From NCBI RefSeq assembly GCF_004354045.1, contig NZ_SMRT01000023.1, forward strand, positions 1 through 64,000: a stretch of DNA of 64,000 nucleotides, in the 5' to 3' direction. The stretch's first letter is position 1. The number at the start of each line of letters is the position of its first letter. The notes under the pieces are model-generated. The model saw only the letters and a program-made list of their open reading frames with translations. It made no database searches and had not been told where the DNA came from. Positions 25,067 through 33,700 of the stretch are shown one piece after another. The stretch comes from Paenibacillus piri (GTDB taxonomy: Bacteria > Bacillota > Bacilli > Paenibacillales > NBRC-103111). The translations under genes were made by a program, and so were the position numbers.

Positions 25067-26701
25067 ATGTATAAAATGCTGATCGTGGACGATGAGCAAT
25101 TCGTACTGGATACGATTTCAGTGACATATCCATGGGATCAATACGGCATCACGAATATCGATGTCGCCGGTTCCGGCGCTAAAGCACTTGAATTGTTTAA
25201 AACGGAGCCGGCCGATATCGTCATTACGGATATCCGGATGCCGGGTATGAGCGGTCTGGAATTAATAAATGAGATCAAAAAAATTTCCAATAAAACAAAG
25301 TTTATTTTGCTGTCCGGCCACTCCGAGTTTGCTTATGCGCAGCAGGCTATCCAAAGCCAGGTGCTGGAGTATTTGCTAAAGCCGGTGAAAGAAAAGGAGC
25401 TATTGGCTACGATTCAGCGGGCGCTGGAAGGAATCCGAAAGGAATGGGACGAAATCGTTTCTTATCAACGGGCGCAGTATTCGCTGCGGGAGAATCTGCC
25501 GCTTTTGCGTCAGACACTATTGAAAGAGCTGCTTCATGGTAAAAAATACCGAAAAGAGACGCTTGATCACAAGCTGGATATGCTTGAGGTGCCTATCAGG
25601 AGCGGCAGTCCTTTCTCCATCATGGCAATTCGTTTAGAGAAAGGCTTCGAGAGATTCGATTATGATGATCTTGACCTGATCGAATATGCCGTTACGAACA
25701 TCGTCGAGGAAGTATTCGGAGAATATTTTCGACTATGGAAGTGCAAAGATGTGCATGATTATTTGATTCTCATCATTCATCCGTTAGAGACGGAACAAAA
25801 CCTGTTCGCTGCGGATGCTGAAGTTCATTATATATTGGAAAACTGCGCGCTGCAGCTTCAAAATTGCGTTAAAAATTATTTAAACGGAAATATTACGGTA
25901 CTGCTTAGTCCTTGGGGCGAATTTCCTAACGATACTGCCGCCTTTTACCAGAATGCACTGCTGGATTTAAGAATGCATTTGGAAAATGACAACGGCTATT
26001 ATATCAGCCCCTTTAATCGGAAAAAGCCATCGTTGATGACACCTCTTTATAACCTGTACGAACCGCCCACGGTTCTTCATCTGCTCGAGGCAGGCCGTTG
26101 GAACGACGCAGAAGCGAAGCTGATCCGCATTTTTACGGAATTGGAGGCAGATCCGGCGTTAAACCGCGAGCATATCCTGGAGGCGGCGCTGCTTATTGCC
26201 TATGCGGCTACATACATCACTCATAAAAGCGGTCACTATTTAACTGATCTGAGTTTTTTCCGGCAGGATCTGTACAGCGAATTGGAGCATATCGGATCGG
26301 TAAACCATCTCAAAAAATGGACGTTTGACATACTATCGTCGATCAGAAGAAAAGTGGTCGAAGATTTTCAAAATAACCAGACTTCGATCATGCACCAAGT
26401 CCGCACGTTTATTGAGCGGCACCTGCTTTCCGACATTTCCTTGCAGTCTATTGCCGATTTCGTTCACCTGCACCCCGCTTACTTGTCCAAAATCTACAAG
26501 GACGAGAGCGGCGAATGCATCAGCGACTACATTTGCCGCCTGCGGATGGATAAAGCAGCCTATTTGCTGACCACGTCGGAAGACAAGGTGAACGATATTG
26601 CCGCACAGGTCGGATATGTGAACCCTTCCCATTTTATCAAGGTTTTTCGGAAACATTTCAGCGTTACTCCCAACGAATACAGAAGGGGAAACGAAGGATA
26701 A
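25067..26701 (+). CDS. YesN-family AraC-type response regulator, cluster 3
   Basis: A 544-residue response regulator. The receiver domain (1-125) has IVDDEQ, the phospho-Asp in IVITDIRMPGMSG (about 55) and the Lys in YLLKPVKEKE (about 104). A long linker of about 300 residues carries the YesN-specific segment. The AraC double helix-turn-helix is at about 445-544, with HPAYLSKIYKDESGE and a C-terminal HFIKVFRKHFSVTPNEYRR. The ATG at 25067 is 21 bases after the kinase stop and has a GAGGGTGAG ribosome site. It probably activates importer 3. Confidence 0.92.
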   Translation: MYKMLIVDDEQFVLDTISVTYPWDQYGITNIDVAGSGAKALELFKTEPADIVITDIRMPGMSGLELINEIKKISNKTKFILLSGHSEFAYAQQAIQSQVLEYLLKPVKEKELLATIQRALEGIRKEWDEIVSYQRAQYSLRENLPLLRQTLLKELLHGKKYRKETLDHKLDMLEVPIRSGSPFSIMAIRLEKGFERFDYDDLDLIEYAVTNIVEEVFGEYFRLWKCKDVHDYLILIIHPLETEQNLFAADAEVHYILENCALQLQNCVKNYLNGNITVLLSPWGEFPNDTAAFYQNALLDLRMHLENDNGYYISPFNRKKPSLMTPLYNLYEPPTVLHLLEAGRWNDAEAKLIRIFTELEADPALNREHILEAALLIAYAATYITHKSGHYLTDLSFFRQDLYSELEHIGSVNHLKKWTFDILSSIRRKVVEDFQNNQTSIMHQVRTFIERHLLSDISLQSIADFVHLHPAYLSKIYKDESGECISDYICRLRMDKAAYLLTTSEDKVNDIAAQVGYVNPSHFIKVFRKHFSVTPNEYRRGNEG

Positions 26702-26708
26702 ACGGAAG

Positions 26709-26748
26709 CATCGTCAGCCTCGACCGAAATCGAAACTGACGATGTTTT
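26709..26748 (+). terminator. Terminator of the cluster-3 kinase/regulator operon
   Basis: CATCGTCAG and CTGACGATG form a perfect nine-base-pair stem around an 18-base loop, directly followed by TTTT. It begins eight bases after the regulator's stop codon, a classic intrinsic terminator position. Confidence 0.7.
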
Positions 26749-26753
26749 ACCCG

Positions 26754-26846
26754 CCCCCAAAACAAACATGTCCTGACGAACACAATCCGGGATGAAGCGA
26801 TGCAATGCACCGAAGCTGTGACCGCTTACTTTTGGGGTAGCCCCCG
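26754..26846. repeat. Dispersed inverted-repeat element, copy A
   Basis: The element is bounded by CCCCCAAAA (26754-26762) and TTTTGGGG (26830-26837), followed by TAGCCCCCGG. It shares GAAGCT, TTACTTTTGGGG and AGCCCCCGG in the same order with copy B at 46924-46982. It fills the gap between the convergent regulator and GH-like genes. Confidence 0.45.
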
Positions 26847-26860
26847 GGAAGCAAGCCGGA

Positions 26861-29023
26861 TCAAATCTCAAACACGACTACGTCGTAGTCTGTTAAGACA
26901 TCCACCGTCACCTCGGCGATGCCGTCCCGTTTCGTCAGCTCCAGCGGCTTGCCGCTCGAAAGCAAATAGGCTTTCGAGGCGGCTTCCTTGATGCCGACCG
27001 TTACGTTATGCAGCGGCACAAGCTCGTTGAACACCCTTCGGCCGCCGGTCAAATTGATCAAATGCGCCATCCGCTTGTTCTCCTTTTGGCGCAGCGAAAT
27101 TTCGCAGGTAGAAGGCGCGTCCGCCACCAGCGGAATGTTGCCGCGGGCCGCCCAGAGCACGGCGTTGACGAGCAGCCGCTTCAAATCGGGAAAGCCGATT
27201 TGAAAGAACAGCCGGTCGAGCCGGCTTGGAAAATAGACGGTTCTGCCTCCGGAATCGCTCCCGCTGACGACGGCCATCGCCGCTCCGGTATCCGGTTCGA
27301 CCGTGTAGGACAAGCCTTCGGGAAATACGCGGAACGGCGCGGCCAGGGTGAGCGGCGTCTCCGCTTGCCCCGCCTGTCCCCCGCTCCCGCGGACATGCAA
27401 GGAGCAGTAATCGCCGGCAATCGGCACGAGCCGGGTTTGCTCCAATCCTTGCACCAGCGGATGGTCCGGATGCTGGATATTCATGTAAGCCTGGGTCACT
27501 TCCTTCGTCTTTTTGCCGTTCACCGGCAGCGTAACTCCGTTATACCCAGCCTGGAACACGTCATGCAGCAGAAAGTCGCTCCGCTTGCCCCCGTCCAAAT
27601 CGTAAAGGGAGGTTTCCCCCGTTGCGACGATGCCGCCGCCCCTTGCCGAATAGCGCCTGACCGCTTCGGCCTGCTCTTCGCTCATGCAAGCGAGCGACGG
27701 AAGAACAATCGCCGCGTACCGGTTCAGCACATCGTCCGACAATGTCTGGGTCGAGATGATATCGAACGGAATATGGGCTTCCAGCAGTGCCTGCTCCACA
27801 CCGCGGATGCATTCGACATAATCGTCGTGGCTGCGGGGATTGCCCGGCTCGTAGAACAACAGCGTATCGAGCGAGTAGACGATCGCTATGCTGGCCGCCG
27901 ACGCGTCCCCATCGTAATAGTCGTTATGCTTGTCGTGAAACGCGAACAATTCCTTCATCGCGGCGAAGCTTCTCGGGTCCTCATGGACGGCCGGAGGCCC
28001 GCCCGACAAATTGACCATCGGCATGGCGCCGTTGGCGGCGATTTGCGCCAAATACACCTTTTGTTCCACCGGCGTCATGGAGCTTCTTCTCCAGGGCCAC
28101 GCGAGAAAATACGACACGACCACCCAGATCGGCTTGTCGGTCACCGAGGACATATACCGGGCTTCCTCGCCGGTCCATCTGAGCCATTGCCATCCGGCTT
28201 CTCCGGCCGCGTTCAGCTTGAACCGGGTTTGCGCTTCCACTTGAATCGCGCTTTGATAACGGGACATCTGCTCCACATCGAGCGAGGACCCGACCGTCCA
28301 TTCGGGATCTCCGAAGCATACGCTGTTGCCGAACACGGGCATATCGGGATCCACGCTTTTCACCACATCCATCAAATAGTTGACGCAGGCGGTCGTCTTC
28401 TGCACCTTCCAACGGGTAAATCGGCGCCAGGCCGGATTCGTCCAATCCATCGCCAGCGGCAAATCGAGTCCGGCAGACTGTTTGAAATCGGCTTGACAAT
28501 TGCGGCAGTAGCAAATGCCCGACGATTTGAAGCCATAGCTGGCCCCTCCGAATTTAATCCCGTCCACTTCGTAGTTTTCCACGATTTCCCGGACGATGCG
28601 GACCGCATAATCTTTCTGGTAGCCGCCCAGCGGACAAGTGACATAGAAGCCGTCCGTCGATTCATACAGGCTGCCGTCCCTGTCGACGGAGCACCAATGC
28701 GGATTCAGCAAAGCCGCTTTCTTCGGCAATATGCCCAAATCGATCATCGCGACCGCTTTAATCCCGTAACGATGGGCGGCCTTCACGATGTCGCCCGTAA
28801 CGTCCATGTCTTGCAAATAGGGACTTATCCTTTGCAAATCGAGCTGCGTAGGATACGTGGTCACGTAGCCGCCGGCAAAAAAGCTGAAATACGATACATG
28901 CATATCATGAAAATCTTTGGCCATTTGCTCCGCGTCGAAATTCGCACAATCGATATCGCGGATCGTCAGATGAATGCCTCTGCCTCTTTGTTGAACCCAA
29001 TCTGTTTTTCCCAAACGACTCAC
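26861..29023 (-). CDS. Large glycosidase-like protein with TIM barrel and beta-galactosidase trimerisation-like domain
   Basis: A 720-residue protein without a signal peptide. Residues 1-360 look like the hypothetical GH family often labelled HHGH6 (PF14871), with a CYCRNCQADF zinc-knuckle-like cluster and DGIKFGGASYGF. Residues of about 400-600 resemble the beta-galactosidase trimerisation fold (PF08532): IAIVYSLDTLLFYEPG and AIVLPSLACMSEEQAEAVRR. A C-terminal beta-sandwich follows. The likely start is a GTG at 29023, whose GTGA overlaps the upstream stop. It is probably an intracellular glycosidase; the catalytic acids were not identified. Confidence 0.75.
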   Translation of the reverse strand: MSRLGKTDWVQQRGRGIHLTIRDIDCANFDAEQMAKDFHDMHVSYFSFFAGGYVTTYPTQLDLQRISPYLQDMDVTGDIVKAAHRYGIKAVAMIDLGILPKKAALLNPHWCSVDRDGSLYESTDGFYVTCPLGGYQKDYAVRIVREIVENYEVDGIKFGGASYGFKSSGICYCRNCQADFKQSAGLDLPLAMDWTNPAWRRFTRWKVQKTTACVNYLMDVVKSVDPDMPVFGNSVCFGDPEWTVGSSLDVEQMSRYQSAIQVEAQTRFKLNAAGEAGWQWLRWTGEEARYMSSVTDKPIWVVVSYFLAWPWRRSSMTPVEQKVYLAQIAANGAMPMVNLSGGPPAVHEDPRSFAAMKELFAFHDKHNDYYDGDASAASIAIVYSLDTLLFYEPGNPRSHDDYVECIRGVEQALLEAHIPFDIISTQTLSDDVLNRYAAIVLPSLACMSEEQAEAVRRYSARGGGIVATGETSLYDLDGGKRSDFLLHDVFQAGYNGVTLPVNGKKTKEVTQAYMNIQHPDHPLVQGLEQTRLVPIAGDYCSLHVRGSGGQAGQAETPLTLAAPFRVFPEGLSYTVEPDTGAAMAVVSGSDSGGRTVYFPSRLDRLFFQIGFPDLKRLLVNAVLWAARGNIPLVADAPSTCEISLRQKENKRMAHLINLTGGRRVFNELVPLHNVTVGIKEAASKAYLLSSGKPLELTKRDGIAEVTVDVLTDYDVVVFEI

Positions 29024-30075
29024 CTCTTCTTTAAAATAGCATGCAGCGTCCTGATTAAATAATCGTTGAACGGCCGTTCGCCGGTAAAATCGTCAGACTT
29101 CAAATAAGCGTCCAGCAGCCGGTAATAAAGCTCGCCGGGAATATCCAGCGCCGCGTTCTGCACGAGCGGAATCGTGCGGTTCCGGACTTCACCGAATTGC
29201 GTCTCAAGCCATTCGGGAATAGACGCCTCCCCGGCCCGTCCTGCCGGCTTGCTGAACAACAATCGCATGGCATTGCCGGAGAGAAAGGCTTGAAGCTGGC
29301 CGGGAGCTACATAGGGGAGCAGCTCCGATAGCCAGGAAACGCACTGCGAATACGTTTCATTGCGCCACAAATATACCGGAAATTCGCTTCCCCATAATAT
29401 ACGCTCCCAGCCGCAGTGCAAGATGACGAATTCGACCCAAGTCAAGTAATCGGGATGCGGATACGGCCGCATCGAGCCGTTGCCCCCTTGACGGGACAAT
29501 ATTGCATAAAACCGCGGGTGGCGCAGCAGCTCTATGCAGCTGCCGTCCAGCTTAGTGCGATCCTGCCAGCCGAAGCCGGGAAACAGAAAATGCGGGGCCG
29601 CGATAAAGGAATCCGGATAACGGTCGAGCCACTGCAAATACAGTTCGGCCGCTTCGGTGCTTGCTACGGGATTCAGCGCGTAAATGCACTTCCCCTCATC
29701 CCCCAGCAGCTCCAGCATGCCGGGTGTCGCCATGCACTCCTCGAAGGACAGGCGCATGCCGATCACGCCTCCCTTCACCTCGGTCCGCGCCAGCTCCAGC
29801 CGCTCGCCGGCATCGGCTCCGAACGGGATGCCGACGCCGCGAATGCGATCCGGACGTTCCCGCATGGCTGCGAATAAGCCGGGCAAATCGGGAACGAGCG
29901 GCCCGAGCACGGCGACCGCGTGGGAAACTCCGCAGCTGTCGAGCACATGGAAGATATGCTCGGGGGAGCCGAATCTCGGAACCCCGATATGCATATAAGC
30001 GTCAATTACACTCGTACCGCCTTCATTTTGTGCAGCAGCAGCCGTCGCATTACCGGTAGTAGGTGAATAAGTCAC
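29020..30075 (-). CDS. Amidohydrolase-2-fold protein with altered metal-ligand residues
   Basis: A protein of about 351 residues of the amidohydrolase-2/ACMSD-like TIM-barrel family. The normal first-strand motif D-x-H-x-H reads VIDAYMHIG, so the first histidine is Tyr. The last-strand GSDFP motif reads GSEFPVYLW, with Glu for Asp, and AAPHFLFPGFGW supplies the middle His. It may bind a different metal or none. The start is uncertain: GTG 30075 lies ten bases after GGGGAGG and overlaps the aldo/keto reductase gene by 26 bases. It probably hydrolyses or decarboxylates a product of cluster 4, if it is catalytic. Confidence 0.7.
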   Translation of the reverse strand: MTYSPTTGNATAAAAQNEGGTSVIDAYMHIGVPRFGSPEHIFHVLDSCGVSHAVAVLGPLVPDLPGLFAAMRERPDRIRGVGIPFGADAGERLELARTEVKGGVIGMRLSFEECMATPGMLELLGDEGKCIYALNPVASTEAAELYLQWLDRYPDSFIAAPHFLFPGFGWQDRTKLDGSCIELLRHPRFYAILSRQGGNGSMRPYPHPDYLTWVEFVILHCGWERILWGSEFPVYLWRNETYSQCVSWLSELLPYVAPGQLQAFLSGNAMRLLFSKPAGRAGEASIPEWLETQFGEVRNRTIPLVQNAALDIPGELYYRLLDAYLKSDDFTGERPFNDYLIRTLHAILKKR

Positions 30076-30904
30076 GCAAATCGAACCTCCCCGCCGTATC
30101 GTCGCAGATGGCTGCATTTTCCCTCACTTCATCGGCGGTGCGCATGCCGATTAGCGCTACATCCACATATGGATTGGACAACACGAACTGAATCAGCGCC
30201 CTAGTATAGTCGAACCGGTTATTCGGGTCGGCCAGACTCATCCACCGTTTAAATAAGCCGGAGCTTGTCGTTCGCATGACGGCAATGCCCATTCCGGCTT
30301 TATCGGCCTCCAGCATGCTGCCGAAGGGCCGGTTCGGATCGTACGGATGCTGCATGCACAGATTGTAGCAAATTTGCATGATGTCAAATTGACCGCTGCG
30401 AATAAATTCGAACACCGCGGCATTGTTGTCCTCGCTGGTGAAGCCGATATAACGGACGAGCCCCTCCTCCTTCAGCCGAATCATTTGCTCCAGCATGCCG
30501 CCTTGAAGAATCGTGCGCACGGCTTCTTCCGTGTAGCTCGTGCCGTGAATTTGCAGAAAATCGAGCCGGTCCGTCTGCAGCCTGCGCAAGCTGTTCTCCA
30601 CGGAGCGCCGCAGTTCGTCGGGAGCGCATACTCCCGCTTTGCTGGCGAGGAATACGCTGTCGCGAAGCCCTTTCAGCGCGTCGCCCAGCAGCTCCTCGCT
30701 TTTCCCGCCGCCGTAGCCCGGCGCCGTATCGAAATAGTTGATTCCCGCTTCGAGGGCGGCATCGATCGCGTTCAAAATTTGCCGACGGTCATCCGGAGCG
30801 TCCGGGTCAAATGGCTGCAAATAATTTTTGAGCCCGGCCGGCGCCCCTCCGAAACCGATTCTGCTGACAGTCGCTCCGGTATTGCCGAAAATCGCATATT
30901 CCAT
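30050..30904 (-). CDS. Aldo/keto reductase
   Basis: A 284-residue NADPH-dependent reductase with a TIM-barrel fold. The catalytic tetrad is visible: Asp in NYFDTAPGYG (about 58), Tyr in the same motif (about 63), Lys in VFLASKAG (about 90) and His in DFLQIHG (about 121). The N-terminal pattern RIGFGGAPAG is typical of the family. GGAGAG precedes the ATG. It lies between an oxidoreductase and the amidohydrolase-like gene and probably reduces an aldose or keto intermediate of cluster 4. Confidence 0.9.
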   Translation of the reverse strand: MEYAIFGNTGATVSRIGFGGAPAGLKNYLQPFDPDAPDDRRQILNAIDAALEAGINYFDTAPGYGGGKSEELLGDALKGLRDSVFLASKAGVCAPDELRRSVENSLRRLQTDRLDFLQIHGTSYTEEAVRTILQGGMLEQMIRLKEEGLVRYIGFTSEDNNAAVFEFIRSGQFDIMQICYNLCMQHPYDPNRPFGSMLEADKAGMGIAVMRTTSSGLFKRWMSLADPNNRFDYTRALIQFVLSNPYVDVALIGMRTADEVRENAAICDDTAGRFDLRDLFTYYR

Positions 30905-30938
30905 CGATCAGCTCTCCTTCCGAACCGGCATCGCCGGT

Positions 30939-31925
30939 TTACTGAATCAGACTATGAAATTGATGAACGAGCCGGATGGTTTTCAGCGTATCCTCCATAT
31001 GAACGACAGGCGTTCTGCGTTCGGCAGCGGAGCGAATAAACTCTTGCAGCTCCAGATCGTATCCCAAATAGGTAAAGCTCGTATGCAGCCCTTGATTGAC
31101 GTTCCATATCAGCGTATCGCGCTGGTCCGCCAACGCCGCATGCTCCCCGCCTCCGTTCAGCTGCCCCGGCCGGTTGTACGCGATGTTTTTCAAATTGTCT
31201 ACGATCACATTCCGCCCGTTGCCGATCAGCTCGACCCGTTCCACCGGGAAGGTCATATGCTGTACGGAAGCCGACTGAATATTGCCGATCGTACCGCTCT
31301 CGGCGATAAAGGTCAGGTTATAGCCGAAGCGGCGTTCGTCCAATACGAAATGCTCGACATGCGTAATTTTCAATTCCCCGACCAAATACCTGGCCAAATC
31401 CAGATGATTGACAATATGATTGAAAATAAACGAGCTTTTCGAGCCATATTCGGATGCATGATACTTGGCTTGATACATATGTACGCCTCCGAATTCGGGG
31501 CGTCTAGCAATATCCGCCGCCATCATATAGGCGGTCGCAAAACGCCGGTTAAACCCAACCATGGCATAGCAATTGGTTGTGCGCTGCAGCTCTGCCAGTT
31601 CTTCGGCCTGCTCCACGGTATGGCACGGCGTTTTTTCCGCGAACACATGTTTGCCGGCGAGCAGGCATGCCTTGGCCGCTTCGTAATGAACTTGCGGATC
31701 GACGGAGCAGATTACGGCGTCCAGCTCTTCGTTCTCAAGCATATTGCGGTAATCCGTGTAGCTGTTGGCAATACGGTACTTCCCTTTGACCAGAGCGAGG
31801 CGCTCCAGGTTCGTATCGCATACCGCAGAAATGTCCGCCGGCAAGGACATGAGCCGCAGCAGCAAATTGTCGGCCATATGACCGCCTAATCCTACAAGCC
31901 CAAGCTTCACCGGGCTGTTGGCCAT
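30939..31925 (-). CDS. Gfo/Idh/MocA-family oxidoreductase, cluster 4
   Basis: A 328-residue NAD(P)-dependent sugar oxidoreductase. Rossmann motif LGLVGLGGHMADN at the N-terminus and catalytic Lys in FAEKTPCHT near residue 93. The C-terminal domain has the usual FIFNHIVNHLDLARYLVGE helix region, which supplies the substrate-contacting His and Asp. AGGGGGG precedes the ATG. It lies 12 bases after the MalG-type permease of importer 4, in the same operon. Confidence 0.9.
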   Translation of the reverse strand: MANSPVKLGLVGLGGHMADNLLLRLMSLPADISAVCDTNLERLALVKGKYRIANSYTDYRNMLENEELDAVICSVDPQVHYEAAKACLLAGKHVFAEKTPCHTVEQAEELAELQRTTNCYAMVGFNRRFATAYMMAADIARRPEFGGVHMYQAKYHASEYGSKSSFIFNHIVNHLDLARYLVGELKITHVEHFVLDERRFGYNLTFIAESGTIGNIQSASVQHMTFPVERVELIGNGRNVIVDNLKNIAYNRPGQLNGGGEHAALADQRDTLIWNVNQGLHTSFTYLGYDLELQEFIRSAAERRTPVVHMEDTLKTIRLVHQFHSLIQ

Positions 31926-31937
31926 TTCATCCCCCCC

Positions 31938-32780
31938 TTATTTAATGCCCGAAGTGGCGATCCCCTCGACCAAATATTTTTGGAAAAACACGAAAATGCT
32001 GAACAGCGGAATCAACGACAGCATCGACATCGCAAACAGCTGGCCGTATTCCGACTTGCCTTCGCCTGATGAAATGAACAAGCTCAACCCGAGCGTCGCC
32101 GTAAAATCTTTCACTTGGCTGATATAGATGAGCGGACCGAAAAAGTCGTTCCATACATAGATGAACGTGAAGATCGTCGTCGTCACCAGCGCCGGAAGCG
32201 AGAGGGGCAATATGAGCCTCCAGTAAATCTGAAACTTCCCGCAGCCGTCCACCGTTGCAGCACTGTCCAGCTCCTTGGGCAAGTTGCGCATAAATTGCAC
32301 CATCAAAAAAATGTAAAACGGATCGACGGCGAAAAATCGCGGAACGAGCAGCGGGTAATACGTATTGATCCAATCGAACTGTTTAAATAATATATATTGC
32401 GGAATGATGACAACATGATGCGGAAGCATGATCGTGACCATCATCACGGCGAACCAAAACTTCCTCAGCGGAAATTCCATCCGGGCAAAAGGATATGCCG
32501 CCAGCGAACAGCTGATCAGATTCCCGACGATGGATACCGTAACGATAAACAGGGAGTTCGCAAAGAACCTGCCGAAGGACGTGCCGGAGAAGCCGAGCCA
32601 GCCTTCCACGTAATTAGCCAACGTGACCTCGCTGGGCCATAGGCTGAGATCCTGGAAAATCAGCGTCTGCGGCTTAAACGAGCTGCTGAGCATCCAAAAC
32701 ACCGGGTACAGCATTCCAAGCGAGCATATGAGAATGACGCCGTGATATACGTAGCGGTTTATTGTGCCGGAAGCGTGAAT
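31938..32780 (-). CDS. Carbohydrate ABC transporter permease (MalG type), importer 4; start unclear, possibly ATT
   Basis: A CUT1 permease of about 280 residues. The first helix is YHGVILICSLGMLYPVFWML, the EAA loop is DSAATVDGCGKFQIYWRLILP and the end is YLVEGIATSGIK. No in-frame ATG, GTG or TTG lies near the good GGAGGG ribosome site that follows the partner's stop codon. The codon six bases after it is ATT (32778-32780), a rare start used for infC. An ORF open to 32873 would overlap the partner gene. A sequencing error near the start is the other explanation. Confidence 0.85.
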   Translation of the reverse strand: MHASGTINRYVYHGVILICSLGMLYPVFWMLSSSFKPQTLIFQDLSLWPSEVTLANYVEGWLGFSGTSFGRFFANSLFIVTVSIVGNLISCSLAAYPFARMEFPLRKFWFAVMMVTIMLPHHVVIIPQYILFKQFDWINTYYPLLVPRFFAVDPFYIFLMVQFMRNLPKELDSAATVDGCGKFQIYWRLILPLSLPALVTTTIFTFIYVWNDFFGPLIYISQVKDFTATLGLSLFISSGEGKSEYGQLFAMSMLSLIPLFSIFVFFQKYLVEGIATSGIK

Positions 32781-32791
32781 AGCAATCCCTC

Positions 32792-33670
32792 CTATTCCAT
32801 GTAATGCACCCAGCGGCGGGATGTCCAAAAGGCCAGCGCGGAGCATGACGCAATCAGCAGCAGCAAAATCCATGCCATCGCCGACGCCACGCCCATCTGA
32901 TAATTCTGGAACCCTTGCTGGTACAAATACAGCGTATAAAACAATGTGGAATTGACAGGCCCGCCGTTCCCGCCGCTAATAATGTACGCGGGCGTGAACG
33001 CCTGAAACGAGCCGATCAGCTGCATGATCAAATTAAATAAAATAACCGGAGTCAGCAGCGGCAGCGTCACCAGGAAAAAGCTTTGCTTCCTCCCCGCCCC
33101 GTCGATCGCCGCCGCCTCGTACAATTCTTTCGGAATTTGCTTTAAGCCGGCCAAAAATATAACCATCGGCGAGCCGAACTGCCATACCTTCAAAATAATA
33201 ATCGTGATCAACGCCGTTTTCGGATTGGCGATCCAGCTCGTGCCGGCCACCCCGAAAAAGCCTAAAGCCTGATTAATTAATCCGTCGCTGCCGAATATTT
33301 GCCGCCAGAGCAAGGAAACGGAAACGCTCCCGCCGATCAGGGAAGGAATATAATAAACTCCCCGGTACACATTTACAGCCCGGCTTATGCTGGAATTAAG
33401 CACGATGGCCAGTGTGAGCGCAAAAACAAGCTCGAACGGAACGCCGAATAACACATAGGTCAATGTAACTGTAAGGGATTGGAAAAATCGTTTATCCGTG
33501 AAAATGTCGTAGTAATTGTTCAGCCCGTCCCACACCGGCGGATTCAGCATATCGTAGGAGGTCAAGGACAAATAGAGCGAAGCCGCTATGGGAAACAAGC
33601 TGAACGCGAAAAGACCGATAAACCATGGCGCCAAAAAGGCATACGCGACCAAGTATTCTTTCAGCTTCAT
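32792..33670 (-). CDS. Sugar ABC transporter permease (MalF type), importer 4
   Basis: A 292-residue CUT1 permease. Helix one is YAFLAPWFIGLFAFSLFPI, followed by LYLSLTSYDMLNPP. The EAA loop is YEAAAIDGAGRKQSFFLVTLP at about residues 215-235. GAGGGGGAG precedes the ATG. It follows two tandem binding-protein genes and precedes the MalG-type permease. The permease pair could serve both lipoproteins. Confidence 0.9.
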   Translation of the reverse strand: MKLKEYLVAYAFLAPWFIGLFAFSLFPIAASLYLSLTSYDMLNPPVWDGLNNYYDIFTDKRFFQSLTVTLTYVLFGVPFELVFALTLAIVLNSSISRAVNVYRGVYYIPSLIGGSVSVSLLWRQIFGSDGLINQALGFFGVAGTSWIANPKTALITIIILKVWQFGSPMVIFLAGLKQIPKELYEAAAIDGAGRKQSFFLVTLPLLTPVILFNLIMQLIGSFQAFTPAYIISGGNGGPVNSTLFYTLYLYQQGFQNYQMGVASAMAWILLLLIASCSALAFWTSRRWVHYME

Positions 33671-33700
33671 ACCACTCCCCCTCGCTTATCTTTTTTTCAA

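Noticed and set aside
27008..29062. 684-codon plus-strand frame opposite the GH-like gene
   Set aside because: It is antisense to a well-supported protein with domain motifs; the translation is low in hydrophobic structure and has no start signal.
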